64,000 nt of DNA from Allacma fusca (Eukaryota; Arthropoda; Collembola; Symphypleona; Sminthuridae): the NCBI GenBank assembly GCA_947179485.1, contig OX359245.1, forward strand, positions 7,421,001-7,485,000, in the 5' to 3' direction. Positions within the stretch are counted from its first letter, which is position 1, and each line of letters begins with the position of its first letter. The notes below the pieces were generated by a model. That model was given only the letters and a program-made list of their open reading frames with translations. It made no database searches and was not told the DNA's origin. This document shows positions 22,140 through 36,019 of this stretch, one piece after another. Position numbers and translations under genes: made by a program.

Positions 22140-23720
22140 ACACATATGGCTCCAACGCCTACCTTCATTGATAGGCATTGACGCTGAAAATATATAAAGT
22201 GGCGTTAGAGGTTAACCGTTCGATTTATCTGTAATTCCTCCGACAATGGTAATTTTAAAAAAAATGGGTTCAGTATTTCATTCACCCTTCTTCAAGTTAG
22301 CTCCAACTTGTTGAGATATTTAGGTTGGCCAATTTTCTGTTAATAAAATTGGTAAAATTTTGCAGATGATTCGAAAATCTCTCGTTTTGGAGGATAAGCG
22401 GTCTACAATCCCTTGAAGGATATTTTCATTGCTCCTGTTTTGGTTGATGTCGCAACATTAGATAGTGATAAAAGTTACATGATGAGTTAAATTCTATTGT
22501 TTAAATTTTAAACCCACAGATGATGCACGTTGTGGTTCGAAAACTTAGTCAGCCGCGTCAACATAGAATAACTGAAATACTGCTTTTTAAATTGTTGCAT
22601 CTTAAATTTTTTATGTCAATAGTATTTATTAATAATTATTAATTTTGTCAAATACGCGTCTACGTGTTTGTAAATTAAGGATGGGTGAAAAGAGATATGT
22701 TTTTTGCTAGCATTTAGAAGCAAACAATATTTTTTTCACTGATGAAAACTGCAAAAAATAATCATTTGGGGACCACTCAGGAAGGCGTACATTGGTTTTT
22801 ACTCAAGTCATTTTCCCCAAGAATTGGGGTTGATTATATTTTTATTCTGCATATCAATCATGTTATTTTGAAGTTGCAAATCGAATACAATTTTGATGAA
22901 CAATAAATTAAGAATAAAATTCAGCTTCAACACCCTTTCTCACCGGCCTTCAATGATGCATATGTAAAATTATTTGTCATAAGAGTGATAAATTACGTCG
23001 CCTCAAGTCATTGAAATGAAATCGACTTGGCTGCCATTGTTTCTGCAATTAATGTTAACGAATATCCAAATCACTTCACGTTTACAAAACCTTATCATCT
23101 ATTTATCTGACAATGAGAGTTTGTCCCACAATTTCCGTAACATATTGCTACAGTTGCGTTAAACCTTAAATAATTTCACGGTGACGTATTAGCACTGTAC
23201 TTATTAAATTATTTTAAGGTACAGTGGTTCATGAAAAGAAGCTCTTTAAAATTCAATCTGCTCGAAATAAACATAAACATTTTTACAGAATTTAAAAAAA
23301 AAGAGTTAATTGAGAGGACGATTTGAACAGTCACTTTGGGCAGCCCACGTATGTGCAATATATCAAAATATTCAAAAAACTTATTTTCTATCGAATTTGT
23401 TAGAAATATTGAATTCTTTAATGAACCCTGTCCTAGATATAACTCTGTAAATTCTCTGAAGTCTGGTAATTGTTCTCGAATCTCCCTTGATTTCTACAAA
23501 CGTAACTAGAACTTCCCTAAGATCTAGACATAAGCGTCGAAAATATGAAGTTAGCATTTTCATCAAAAATCAAGGTAACTTCAACCGCGCTGAAATATTT
23601 CAAAATGTTATTTTGAAAGGAAACGAGCTTCCCATTCGATGTCAGAAAATAATTGTTTATACTATGATTTTCAAATATTTTTAAAGCGAAGCGCTTTTGT
23701 AAATTTGCTCGTTTTTGATT
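22140..23720. other. Non-coding region
   Basis: No gene recognised. Its beginning (GTGGCGTTAGAGGTTAACCG near 22200) is a diverged counterpart of the segment near 12013. A few short ORFs have no domain features. Confidence 0.4.
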
Positions 23721-24610
23721 TTGTCCTTCTAAAGGCTCCCGCACGGGACGAGATACAGCGACCGGACCAGCGGCAAACGATCTGTTGGGTCCTGGACTTG
23801 GGAATAACGCCTTTATTTTTTCAATTTTCGAAATTTCATAAAATTTCATAAAATTTCGAAAATTCCCCGAATTTACCTAAAAATCTTATTTAACCGCACA
23901 AACGAATTCGGTGATCACTAAAGTCGTTGAAAATACCTTTTCCACCTGAAATTTTATGAAATTTCGAAAATATTCAGAATTTACGTAAAAATATGATTTA
24001 GCCGCACAAACGAATTTCTTGATCCCTAAAATCGTGGAGAATACCTTCCCCGCCACAAAATTCGAATTTTGATAAAATTTTGGAAACAAATCTTGAAATT
24101 TTGAAAAAAATCTTGAAATTTCGGGGAAAAAAACTTTGAATTGACGGGAAAACCTGATTTTTTATTTTGTCCTTCTAAAGGCTCTCGCATGGGACGAGAT
24201 ACAACGATCGGACCAGCGGCAAACGACCTGTTGGGTCCTGGACTTGGGCATAACGCCTTTACTTTTTCAATTATCGAAATTTCATGAAATTTCGTGAAAT
24301 TCCCGGAATTTACGTAAAAAACTGATTTAACCACACAAACGAATTCCTTGATCACTATAATCGTGGAGAATACCTTCCCCACAACAATGTTCGAATTTTG
24401 ATGAAATTTTGAAAAAAAAACATGAAATCTCGAAAAAACTTCGATTTGACGTGAAAACTTGATTTAACCACAGGAACATACTCGTTGATCACTAATCCCG
24501 AAAAAAAGCCGACTCGAAATTTCGGCAAATTTTGCAAAAACTCCCGATTTATGTAGAAACGAGATTTAACCACAGAAATGAATTCCTTGATTTCCATGTA
24601 CGTGGAAAAT
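23721..24610. repeat. 446-bp tandem duplication with ~110-bp subrepeats
   Basis: TTGTCCTTCTAAAGGCTC starts at 23721 and again at 24167, with about 110 bases after each start closely matching. Within the array the phrase CGCACAAACGAATTC, followed by TTGATCACTA-like bases and GAATACCTTCCCC, recurs about every 110-130 bp (near 23893, 24004, 24337, 24470, 24570). Confidence 0.85.
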
Positions 24611-27341
24611 ACGCTCCCCTCCACGGCATTAGTGTATTGACAACATAATGAACAAATAACACGGTCGACGCAGTGAAATTTCAAACTTTAAAGTTACAAT
24701 TTCGTTTTCACTACGGAAATGATTTCGATGATGACAAGGTATAAAATACCTTCCACACAAAGACCAGGAAATAAGACTCATGATGAGAGCTGGGGATATA
24801 TTTCCCACTCAGAAATTGCACGTTCGATGACATTTCCAAAAAAGGCAAAATAACCGGTTATTATATCAACCTACTTTACTCTAAACATACATTAACAATT
24901 ACCCAACCAATCAAAATTACAGCAACTTTCAATCGAGCTCACACTAGCGAGGCAGTAGCGATTCGCTTCTGTTGCAATCGATTTATCGATTGCAGTTTTG
25001 GATTTTTCCTTCTTCATAGACATATAGTTCAGACTGTTTCCTACAATTTGATTGGATTTTGAAATAAAAAGTTGAATACGAAACCGGGATTACCTTAAAC
25101 TTGAGTAGTTCCTTCAAGGGGAACTTAATTAGTCGACTCATTTTGTTCAATTTGAAATTACAGGGTCATTTCCCTCCAGCTAACATAAGGGAGGGATTCG
25201 TAAAATATTTGATTCCCCAGTTTGGAGGAAATATAAATCTTGGTTTCATTAAATTTACTTCATTTAGGTAAGACATGAGGTGACAGGGGGGAACGTGAAG
25301 TGAGATCGAATTTTATTAGAATGTTACTTGCTACATTTTATTTATTCTCACACAAATGTGCTATCAGGGAATGTATTATATACCAAAAAATTTAAAACGA
25401 CAGACCAATTAATGGGCCTCAAGATGTGAATAAACTTATAATAATATTGCGGCCCTTCTTTTTGGAGGAAGATTTTAATTAAAAAGATGGCTTTGGTGGC
25501 GCGATGATTTGAAAGTTTGATGACGAACAATTTAAAAGCAACGTTCAAATGGTCAACCCAAATGTACATCACATTTTTATATATTTTTTAAAAATGATTT
25601 TCAGGCAACAGTCGAGAGAGAGAACTCACAAGTTCAGCTTGAAATTAAAAATACAATTGAAATTTGGAAGCTGTCTGTGATATTAGTCCTATTTTTAAAA
25701 TTCCAGAGAAAATAAAGGGAGCATGCATAACTGAAAACAAATTTAATACAAGGGTTGTTAAAATAAATTATCGTTCAAACTTTATTTTTAGGGGTGATGA
25801 TTGAATTTTTATCAAACTTTGAGCGAGAATGTTTTAAAGGGATCACGCTTAAATATTTATTTTTAAAATAAGCAAATTTAAATACAAGGAAATTTGGAAA
25901 AGATTCAAAATAACCTGAAAAATCCATTACCATCTGTTTAATTTGACTATGAATCAAAATCCAGTCACCAAACCTACACTTGAATATTTGACTCCGTTCG
26001 GCCAAATTTTAAATACAAATGTTTAAGAGGGGGAAAACCTCTGCGTTTTTACAAGCAGCACTTGATTCTCAATTAATTCTTCCAGACATCGAGACACGAG
26101 TATGAGTTTAGGAGACACAAGACAAACTCACCGTCTATTTATTCTTATTGTGTCATATCTAAAATTCATTTATGCCCATTGGTAGTAGTAATTCATCAAC
26201 ATAATGATATCTACTACGCTGGACTATATTTTCAAAATGTTCCCCTTAAAAACATGGAACCATAATTTTGTAGAATCTGAGAATCAACCAAGTTTGTAAT
26301 TCCGAGCTTATCCCCAATCGCAAACGAAGTCAAATCCTTGGTTAATTTGATTTGATTAAAATGCATCCCTTAATGTTAATCACTCAAAATATGCGTATAA
26401 AATATAACCATCTGAGCTATAGTGTCACATTTCTAATTTTAAATATACAAACGACCCTCAATTTACTTGTGGGATGAAAACAAATTACTTATTTGGACAT
26501 TTTACTAAGGATTGATTTTCAAATTTGCACCTTTTCAAAGGAACTGTGAAACTAGATGTCACTGCTAAAAGTGAAATTTCCTTTTCAAAATCTCCTCATT
26601 CCCAAATAATTTTTCCAGATGTCCCATAACAAGCGTTCTTTTCTTCCTCGTTGTTTAATCGTTAAAAACAAGCTGATCACTTATGAAACACCTCCAAACG
26701 GACTGCATATTCACAACAATAAAATGTGCGGACTTAATAATGTTCTAATATGACGTGAACCTTTAAATATTAAAAAACACATGACTTCCTTAATATTTAA
26801 CCGCATTTGTCAGTGATTCACTGAGTTATTTGGACTTTAAAACAACTTTTCCGCTCATATTTTAAATCTTGAATTGCTTTTTCCAATTTAAATGTGAATG
26901 ACGGAATAATTCATTTTGTGTAATTAGTTTTAAATTATAGAATGATCATAGTCATTTACCCCCTCGACAGCCGACACGATAAATTGACACGCCAAATATT
27001 TCATTCCCCCAGTTTTTTCCAACATTGAATTCCAGCTCAGCGTTTTAGATCTTGAATGTAAATCGAATTTTCTTTAGAATTTCAATTTATTTTGTTACTC
27101 TTATAGAAAGTTCGTTTGAGAAAATACTTTGACGTTAGTTTATAGAAACGTTTATGAACCTTCGAGGTATGTGTTTGATATAGGTGTCCGTCCGCGTTGA
27201 GGATTATGGGCATGCTTCTTAAGCATACGGAACAACTTTGAGAGAAATTAAATTTATGGAGCGAAACTGAGAAAAGGTATAATAGATTCCAGTCTTTGGC
27301 TTACGTGGTTAACTTTATTAAACAAGCTAAATTATATGCAA
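24611..27341. other. Non-coding region, repeat-family copy
   Basis: No gene. Blocks near 25850-26070 (GCAGCACTTGATTCTCAATT) and 26260-26450 match, in the same order, 5080/10430 and 7310/29925. A short palindrome AATCGATTTATCGATT lies near 24978. Confidence 0.5.
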
Positions 27342-27373
27342 GCTTTCGACATCTAACAGACTGTCATCTTCAG
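27342..27373 (-). ncRNA. Hammerhead-ribozyme-like core motif
   Basis: The minus strand carries CTGAAGA, then GACA...TGTC able to pair as a short stem, then CGAAAGC. CTGANGA plus GAAA joined by a short stem is the conserved hammerhead core, and such motifs are known from Penelope-like elements and retrozymes. One extra base lies between the first core segment and the stem, and stems I and III were not found, so the call is tentative. Confidence 0.25.
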
Positions 27374-30300
27374 GCACTAACAAGCGAGTTTTAAAGATAT
27401 TTTAAGCAGCGAGAATGACGGCCCAGCACTGACACCAGCTTTGATGTTCAGAAAGAAATAATATTAACGTGCCGACAATATTAACCAAGTACATTTCTCA
27501 TTTCTACCTACCACATACTTTACAAAGTCTTAATATAACTTCTAACAAGACCGTATTTACTGAACAACTGTAGAACGCCCCGTTTCAAAACATGGATAAC
27601 CTAAATAGACGGAGGCCGAATTAGCTGTGCACCTAATTAATAACAACTGAAAAATATAGACAAACTAAATCGACGGCGTGGAAACACATGGATTTTTAAA
27701 ATATTTTATTTCAATGTCTATATGTCAATTTTTAATGAAAATAAGCGTTTGAAATACAAATGTCTCAAGGTATTTCTAATACTTACATGCACTATAACAT
27801 ACTTAATTGAAAATAACTTTATTACGCAAGGTACCATAATACGAATTGTTACATTGTAACAAATTGGAAAAAGATTGAAAGAGTAACTTTGGGATTTTGA
27901 AATAAAAGGAAGGTGTCCTTTGACCCATTCTAGCAATTTGGTCCGAGTTGCCTTGGTCTCTACAATATTTGAAAATTGGGTTTGTACGTGTCAAAGGTAT
28001 CTTGTTGAAGTTCCGACAAAAAATTGTCAAAGATGTAAATTAGCATTAAACACCTCTAAAACAAAAATACAGATGGCAATAAAAACATTGGCAAAACAAT
28101 TTTAGGAATGTGTTTAAAGTTTCTTTAGGGCGGATTGATTTTTTCGTCGTTCAGATAGAAACCTCCAAATTTTGAAACATCAGTGAAAATCAGCATAAAA
28201 ACGAGCTTGAAACAGGATTTGAATGACGGAGACACCACTAAACGCCTGAAGAAAAGTACTTAATAACCGAATGAAAACGAATTTCATTTATCTAACAATT
28301 TCCTGAAAAATTCAACCATCCATGTAAATACTAAATCCCCACGCCACATGGTATCCCAAGTGGCGTCTTAATTGTTTGTAAATTGCAATAGGGCAAAGAA
28401 TTTCCATTCAAAAAAATATGCATATAAAACTAAGAAAATATGCATATATTTATTGTGTGTGATTGCTCGATGGCTCATACTGCTCATACTTACTGTAACG
28501 TGCAATAAGAGCTTTCACATAATGCATGAGTAACATTAATTTTGTTAAAGTACTAACAATCAATTTGTTTAAAAATATGACAACATACGATAGTAGCAAA
28601 CAATTGCGAGCGTTTGCTGAGTAATTGTTGCATATAAAGGCTAAATGCTAATCCTACATTTTTTCTAAACTAATGTTATACGTCCAAAATAAATTTTCTA
28701 AAATAAAAACATCTAAATATAATTATGAATTTTAATAAAATACAATCTATTTCTACAGTATAGGGAAGGGTCCCATGTAGGAAGGGGCTAACACTTTCCG
28801 TTACCCTACATAGGCGGAAATGTAGGCAGCGGGAAATGCCTACTTGTAGGCAAGGATACAGGCCTAGCAATTGCACAAATAGGCGAGAAGGAAGGCCCCT
28901 CCTAAACTAAATGTATAGGTAGGATGTAAGATAGGCAAAATAAAGTTTATCACCTATGCAATAGGGTGTGATAGCTCGAATTAATAACTATCGAATTTAT
29001 TTACAACAGCACTGTTTATCAAGGAAATTATCTACTGTTTAAACCGATTTTGATTTGAAAACAATCAATTCTTTCCTCGAGATACTTTAGAAAAAAAATT
29101 TCGAAAAAATTCCCAAGAGAGAAAAGTTACAAGTTCAGATTTGACATTAAAAATGCAGTTGTAATTTTGACGCACCATTTTTAAATTTGAGCTGTCAGAA
29201 AATATTTATCGATTAGTTCCAATTTTGAAAATTCTAAACAAATGAAGAAAACAAATTGCCAGAAAAAATACGAATAGAAATGTTCCATTTAGCCCTCCCC
29301 GATTTATATCAATTCAGATTTCTGACCTTTCTTTTCATCTCCCAACCCTGCGGATTAGTTCCAATGTTTCATAATTTTTAATCTAGATTTTAAAGTTTTT
29401 CAAATGCAATCAGGCTTTGCAGCGGAAATTAGTAATAAGATAATTCAAATACACATCCGTGGTAGATCCGTTGTTTAACAAAGAAAGCGCTGTTTGAATT
29501 AATTATTGGTAATTTTGAAGAATAAGTTTTAAAAAGCTCTGGCGGAAGTCGTATTTCCAGTAACGATCCATCAATCGTGGGACCAATTGTATAAAATACC
29601 AATGAAGGATTGAGGGCATTCAATTGCCCAATGATTTAGCTTATATTTAAAAATAAAATAAAATTGATTTCGTTCCATTAGTTCACAACCTGTAACTACA
29701 AGAGAGTAAGAATTGAATCCAAATCAGAAATATTTTTAAAAAAATGTCAGCTGTGGGAGTTATTTAAGATTATGAATTTTACATCAAATTCAAATTTAAG
29801 AAAAATTAATAATTGAACGATTTTTCATGTGTCACATTAAGTTAAAATAATTTAGGATGTCAATAATTAGGATTCTTGACTTTGCAAAAATTCCCTTTAA
29901 CACATTTGGAAACAAAAATCGTAGAATCTCAGAATCAAGCAACTTTGTAAATCCGAGAGTAATCCCAATCGCAGACAGAATTTTATGTGAAAGTCATGTC
30001 ATTGGTTACTTTAATTTTTTAAAAAAGTATCCCGCCAATATTAAAAATGCATAAATGTAACCTTAGGAGCATCTGAGCTAGTTTCCGCAGTTCTAATTTT
30101 AAATTTAAGAACGAACAAATATTTTTTTCTTTCATAATGTGATATTTTAGTAAAAATTAATTTTCAGGTTTGAACATTTGATTGAATGAGATTTGGTTGA
30201 AATGAGATAACACTGCAAAACGTTTTTCACGAATATATAACTAAACTCGATGAGTTTATATGGTGCTAAAATTGCGGAACTGCAATTTGATATGTGCGAT

Positions 30301-30919
30301 AAAACGAAAGTTAGTTAAAGCAGGAAACTCAAGCAGCCTCTCAAAATATGTTTTATCCTTCTAGCTCAAAACCTCTGTACACAAGGAAATGACGCCAATT
30401 CTGAAAATTTTTATTCAAACCAAGTCTCCTTATTCAATTTCCAATTTCTATTAAATATTTAATTTTTAATGTTACGTCAGATTCTAATCTACGAAACCTT
30501 TCCGTGTATCACATCGATTTAATGGGGAATTTATGCTGCAAACTATTAGGTTTGAAACAAAATTGTAAATCCTACAGCTGCCAGAATGGACGATTGTTAA
30601 TTTGCCCAACGAGTTTGTTTTTTTGAAAACGGACAACGTAAAAGTCACCAAGTCTTTAATTATTTGTATGTATACCACTAAATTTGCTTGCACTTCATAT
30701 CAATTTTCGGGAAGAAATGCGGTCGCAAAATCGTACTGGGAAGGCAAAAACACCGAAAATTTCAATAGTTTTTAGAACCCCTAATAATTGAAGCATTTTT
30801 ATTTAGCATGTTGTGTAATTGTTATAGCAACCTAAAGTTGCTTCGTGGGACCTGCTTCGGGGCAACGTGGGATAAAAATAACGTGTTTTTTTAAAAAAAT
30901 TTTTGCTCATTACGGATTT
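27374..30919. other. Non-coding region
   Basis: No gene. The segment at 28755-28930 is unusually rich in GTAGGC/TAGGC words (GGAAGGGTCCCATGTAGG, AATGTAGGCAGCGGG, ACTTGTAGGCAAGG) and may be a small decayed element; no clear ends were found. The block at 29915-30110 matches 26260 and 7310. Confidence 0.45.
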
Positions 30920-31038
30920 TTTTCACGGTGAGCACAACGTAATCTGCAGAATTTTTTTACTGCAAAATGTAAAGCTTCACATGATTGACGAATCAAAATT
31001 TCAAAAAATCGCATATTACGTTGTGCTCACCGTGAAAA
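30920..31038. repeat. Palindrome: 24-bp perfect inverted repeat
   Basis: TTTTCACGGTGAGCACAACG plus TAAT at 30920-30943 is the exact reverse complement of the bases at 31015-31038. The ~70-bp spacer is AT-rich. It may be a tiny foldback element or a hairpin-forming remnant. Confidence 0.9.
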
Positions 31039-31134
31039 CAGGAAAAAACCGACACGGGCATTTTGTATACATACATACATAAGGGTTCAATCACGACGTA
31101 AGGGAAGGGTGGATTGTATGTGTGTTCATACAGC

Positions 31135-31583
31135 CAGGGGTCTGATTTTTGAAAATCTCCCTGGAAGATTTTTTTCATTTTCCCTGTTGGGCATGATGTC
31201 CCTGTTCGAAGCAAATTTAAAATTCCCTGTTGACAAAATAATTTTCGTAATACACCCCAACAAATTAAAAAATCCCTGCTGTAAAAAAGTTCAGCAAATT
31301 TGGAAATCCATGCTGACAAAAAATCATTTTCGTAAATCACCTCAAACATTCCGAAATTCCCTGTTGACAAATTAATCAATTAAACACCTCAACAATTTCA
31401 AAAAATCCGTTCTGACAAAAATCGTTATCCATAAAACACCTCAACACTTTCGAAAATCCCTGACAAAAAAAGGTCAACAGATTTCAAAATCCCTGTTTGC
31501 AATCCCCTTTGAAAATTTCCCTGCTGAAACATTTTTTTCCCTGGGAAGATTCTTCCCGTCTTCCCACATAAATCAGACCCCTG
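31135..31583. mobile_element. hAT-like non-autonomous element (449 bp)
   Basis: Ends CAGGGGTCTGATTT and AAATCAGACCCCTG are perfect inverts, flanked by the 8-bp duplication CATACAGC (31127-31134, 31584-31591). The interior repeats AAAATCCCTG(CT)TGACAAA-type words every ~60-70 bp. No ORF of interest. Confidence 0.93.
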
Positions 31584-31591
31584 CATACAGC

Positions 31592-34398
31592 AAGCATGCA
31601 AGCATTGCTTGTTTGCTCGCTTAAATAGACGAGGAGAGGAGGCTCATGTAACGCAATACACGCGCAGCGCCTTCGAGGTAAACAGAAGGCCCTATCACGC
31701 TCCATTCTTTGGGACCGTGCCGCAGCACAACTAGTCCCAAATATATTTTTGAATTATTTTGGATTCATTGACTGTAGGCCAATCATTTTTGCCCTCAATA
31801 GTAACCACACTATTTATAATGTATATATGCACATTTTATGTACGTATTCTAAAAAAATACTTCACTATGGGAATGACCGTAATGAAAGTAACAGACTCCA
31901 ACGTCTCCTGATGGTATCACAGAAAATTCTTTAAGTACCGTCGAAGTTTGATTTTTACTTTTCTTAAACCGTTAATTAGCTATAACGACATGGAGGCTAT
32001 TATTTAAAAAACACTTGATTCACTTTATTTTTTCTCACTTCTATTCTGCCTTGAATACTTTTCATTGGAGTTTAAATTTAGGCTTTATTCTCAAATTTTG
32101 TATAGTAACCAGTTATTTTCGTTTAAAATTCTAAAACTAAAGTTTATTTTAAAAATTGTGTATTTTTTCAAAACATCACTCATCCAGATTGTAGATTATT
32201 GAGGTACAGCTTTTCTCAGACCGCTTTTACTTTGTTGACTTAGGACACAAGTATTTTAATTAAGAGTGTTACAATGTAATTCTAATAGCTACATATACTG
32301 TAACATGGGCAATTGTCATTGGAAGGTTTTTTCTTGTTACGCATTCGATAAAGAATAAAATCGTAACTTCGGAATTTTGAAATAAAACTGTGTAATACGC
32401 AATTTAACCACTTTCTAAGGACCTCATTAACAATATATCTCAAGCCTAAAAAATAAAAATAATCCTACTTTTGTCCCTGCTGGATTCCTTATACTAAATA
32501 TAATTCCAATGAAACGAGTCCCCTTCACAGTTCTGCATCTTAAATTAATATGTGTAGTACTTGCATTGGCACCATCGTTAATTGTTACAAGCAAACCTGA
32601 AATTTGTATTTTTTTTTATTTTGAAATTTGCCTATAAAAATATTATGTCGGGATTACAAATTGATCATCAAATTCTGACAAACTCCCAGCACTTCCCTTA
32701 ATTTTCCATGAAGAGTTTTCAGACGATAAAATGAAATGACTTTTTACAAATTTAAAAAGATATTTCCTTGATTTAATATTCTTGGACAGTATACTTCTAA
32801 CAATTAATAATTGTCCCATAAAGCAGATAGTAAATTGACCTTGTTTAATATCAATCTCTACTCTCAACGATAATTTAATATCACGTTAAGCTGTTTCTGA
32901 GTTTCATACAAAACTGCTTACAATTCTTACATATTTATTTGTCGATTGTTCTTAAAATTGACTGGTGTGGAGTGAAAGTTCAAATATTTCTTGATTGCGC
33001 TATCAAATATCGAATATTCGTCAGTAATTACTTTGTATTTATGATATTTTTACCTCACAAGTATTACTGAATGGGAACCCCTTCAGATTTGAGGTCTTTA
33101 AAAGAAATAAAAACTTCATATTGCATTTTTTGACAACAAGGATTTCACGCAATTTGAATAGCTACTTCCAGGAGCCAATAAACGTAATTCAATAATCAAC
33201 GTATTCTAATCAAAACAACCTAGAAAGGTCACTTTTGCTAAATTTTAATGTATCAATGCTAGCAAATATTAATCAGAATAGAAGTGTTTTCCAAAGAAAA
33301 GAACCCCTTGTAAAACAAACTGTGAGGGTGGGAGGTAGGAATTTTTGATCGTAATAGAAGTAGAAATTCCCTGACATGTAAGTAAAATCCTCAAAAATCG
33401 AACTCAACAATTCCTTCAAGAATCCAGGCAACTTTAGTGCCTTTGGACGTATTTGCAACGAGGGATATAAAGGGACTGAGTTTAAAAATGCATTGAATCA
33501 TTGAAATGTTTTCATACTTTAATGTAGTTAAGGGCTTTATTACTCGACTAGCGACAGCTCTAAATTTTGGAAAAAAGACTTTTTTCTACGGCAACTAATT
33601 GTTGCAACATATCTGCGCTATGCCGAATAACATTTCAAGTGGCGCCTAAATTATTTACGTTCTTATTCTTCGCCGTTACCTGCCTCATATTTTTGTTAGT
33701 GTAATTATTCAAAACTGTTCACCTTCACCTGTGAACAACATTATTTAAAACTGCAACGGCCTTATCTTCCTCCAGAAAATGTAGATTGAAGAGTAAGACG
33801 GCCGCCCGCTGATTGTGTAGAAATGGCAGGAGTGAATGACTAACTTAGTGACAACATTATCAAATGAGCGTACTTTATGTTAAAGTTAAGGAAGCCCTTT
33901 GTAATGTTCTTGTGTTTTATTTATATTTTGTAGGGATAGTCCAGAAATTCTTAGTATGACCTACTTTAACCTCAAGCTGTTCTGGAGGACGCTCGGTCCG
34001 AGCTTTCCTTCGTGTGAAAAAACTAAGGAAGACAGTAGCTTTTGACTGCTCCATACCCAAACCCACGAATTTCTTTTAATTTTTTTTTGTGAATTATTTG
34101 CAAGGTTCTTTTTTAATTAAACTTATTTTAGTTTTTGGGTACTTGCTTTCACGTTGGTTACATTTATTTTCCATCAAATCACAGACATCCTAAAATTCAC
34201 AGTCTGCGCCTACATCTGCAGCCATCAAAAACATAGACCCATAAATGTTTGTAGATATCTATGAGTTTACAGAGATTTAAATAAAATGAATTTCAAATAA
34301 ACGTCCTTTATTTCAATTTTTTTCGTTTTTTGTTAATGAAATTTTTGTAATTTCTAAACGCTTTGTGTAAAATTGTTCATCGAAAATGTCGCTGTATA
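31592..34398. other. Non-coding region including a repeat-family copy
   Basis: No gene. 31985-33110 aligns by eye over its whole length with 7690-9480 (for example GACTTAGGACACAAG at 32238 against GACTCAGGACACAAG at 7955), except that it lacks the pogo-like MITE. 33110-34398 shows nothing recognisable. Confidence 0.6.
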
Positions 34399-34780
34399 TG
34401 AAGGACCCCGCACAACCCTTACAAAAAAATGCCCTCTGTTTGATTTTAACAAAAAAATAACTGCAGGGTGCGCCCTGATTTGTAGATCATTTTTGATAAT
34501 TGCCCCGATAAAATCTGACGCCGGGATTCGGAGATATCCCGTGTCAAAGTTAGCAAAAAATGAGGGGGGTTCATGGGGTACAAAAAACTCAAACAGTGAA
34601 AATTAGCAATTTAACTTCAAAAACGGTAAGAATAAAAATTAAATAATGTACAAAAACATTTTCAGCTAGATAAGACCTCAAAATCCCAAGATACTGACCT
34701 CATGAGGTCAAAGCGCGTCGATACTAGTTTCAAAATCTAAACGGTGATGAAACTGACCCAAATTAGAACTAGGGATTTTA

Positions 34781-35580
34781 CTAGACACATATTACATGTG
34801 TGCCGAGTTTGGTTACAGTTTGTGACACGATGACCCAGCTGTGACCTCTGAGGTTAATATCACACCGATACCGCATTTGGTTCTTAAGCATTATTCGAAT
34901 TGACCGCAAATAGGCTAGAAGTTTTGGGTTAAGCCCAGCAGAGTTGTCTGTCGAGATTGGTTCCAGTTTGCGACACGATGACCCAGCTGTGACCTCCGAG
35001 GTCAAAATTACACCCATACAGCACTTGGTAAATAAAAATCATTAGAATTGGCCGCAAAAAAGCAACAAGGCTTGGTTTATGCCCAGACGAGTTGCCTGTC
35101 AAGTTTGGTTCCAGTTGGTGACACAATGACCCAGCTGTGACCTCCGAGGTCAAAATTACACCCATACCGGATTTGGTACCCAAAAGTCATTCGCATTGAC
35201 CGCAAATAGGCTAGAATTTTTGGATTAAGCCCATCAGAGTTGTCTGTCGAGTTTGGTTCCAGTCTGCGACACGATGACCCAGCTGTGACCTCCGAGGTCA
35301 AAATTACACCCATACAGCATTTGGTTCTTAAGAAGCATACGATTTGCCCAAAAATAGGCTAGAATCTTTGGTTTGATGTCCGATGGGGTGCTTGCCTAGT
35401 TTTGTTCGACTTGTTGACACGAAGACCCATCTGTGACCTCCGAGGTCAATATCACACACATACTGGATTTGGTGCCTAAAAAGCATTCGAATTGCCCGAA
35501 CCTAGGGTAGAACTTTTGGTTTGAGCTCCAATGAGGTGACTACTTAGGTTTGTTCAAGATATTGACACAGTGAACGTGAT
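34781..35580. repeat. 148-bp tandem units, left arm (five clear copies plus one decayed)
   Basis: The phrase GACCCAGCTGTGACCTC recurs near 34831, 34979, 35128, 35277 and 35425 (148-149 bp apart). Each unit carries TGACCTCNGAGGT(C/T)A and a GTTTGGTTCCAGT(T/C)TG segment. Small ORFs with GVILTSEVTAGS-like residues are translations of the unit, not genes. Confidence 0.93.
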
Positions 35581-36019
35581 GTGACCTCTTGTGTTTTTGT
35601 CACTTCAATCCAGATCACTTTTTTGAACATTGTTACGCTGAAACGGTTGTTGAGGATTCCATCAACGGAATTAGTACGACAGTATCTTTTTTCTTCCATA
35701 TCATGATGTCGAAACATAAATGATAATTGGACGACTTTTTCCGGTTTTTTCGTTTGCCTAACGAGAACGGTCCCCTTCCAAAGTTATTAATTCATTGAAG
35801 AAAAGCCATTGTTAGCAACTGTAATTGTTGCTTTATTTCCAGTTCATACACACATTCCATATGTAGATACTGATTTTCATGGTGGTTCTAAATTAAAGCA
35901 TTCAAGTACATTGCAAATAATTTAATTTGGGTCTAGGTGTCCCTGCAATTATAGTATATTTACAATGTTTCCCTACCACATGTTTGTCCAAGCTTTTATT
36001 TTAGGCAGTTGGTCTTGAA

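Noticed and set aside
34781-35313. Small ORFs reading GVILTSEVTAGS-like peptides on both arms
   Set aside because: Same peptide arises from each 148-bp unit; no start context or domain.
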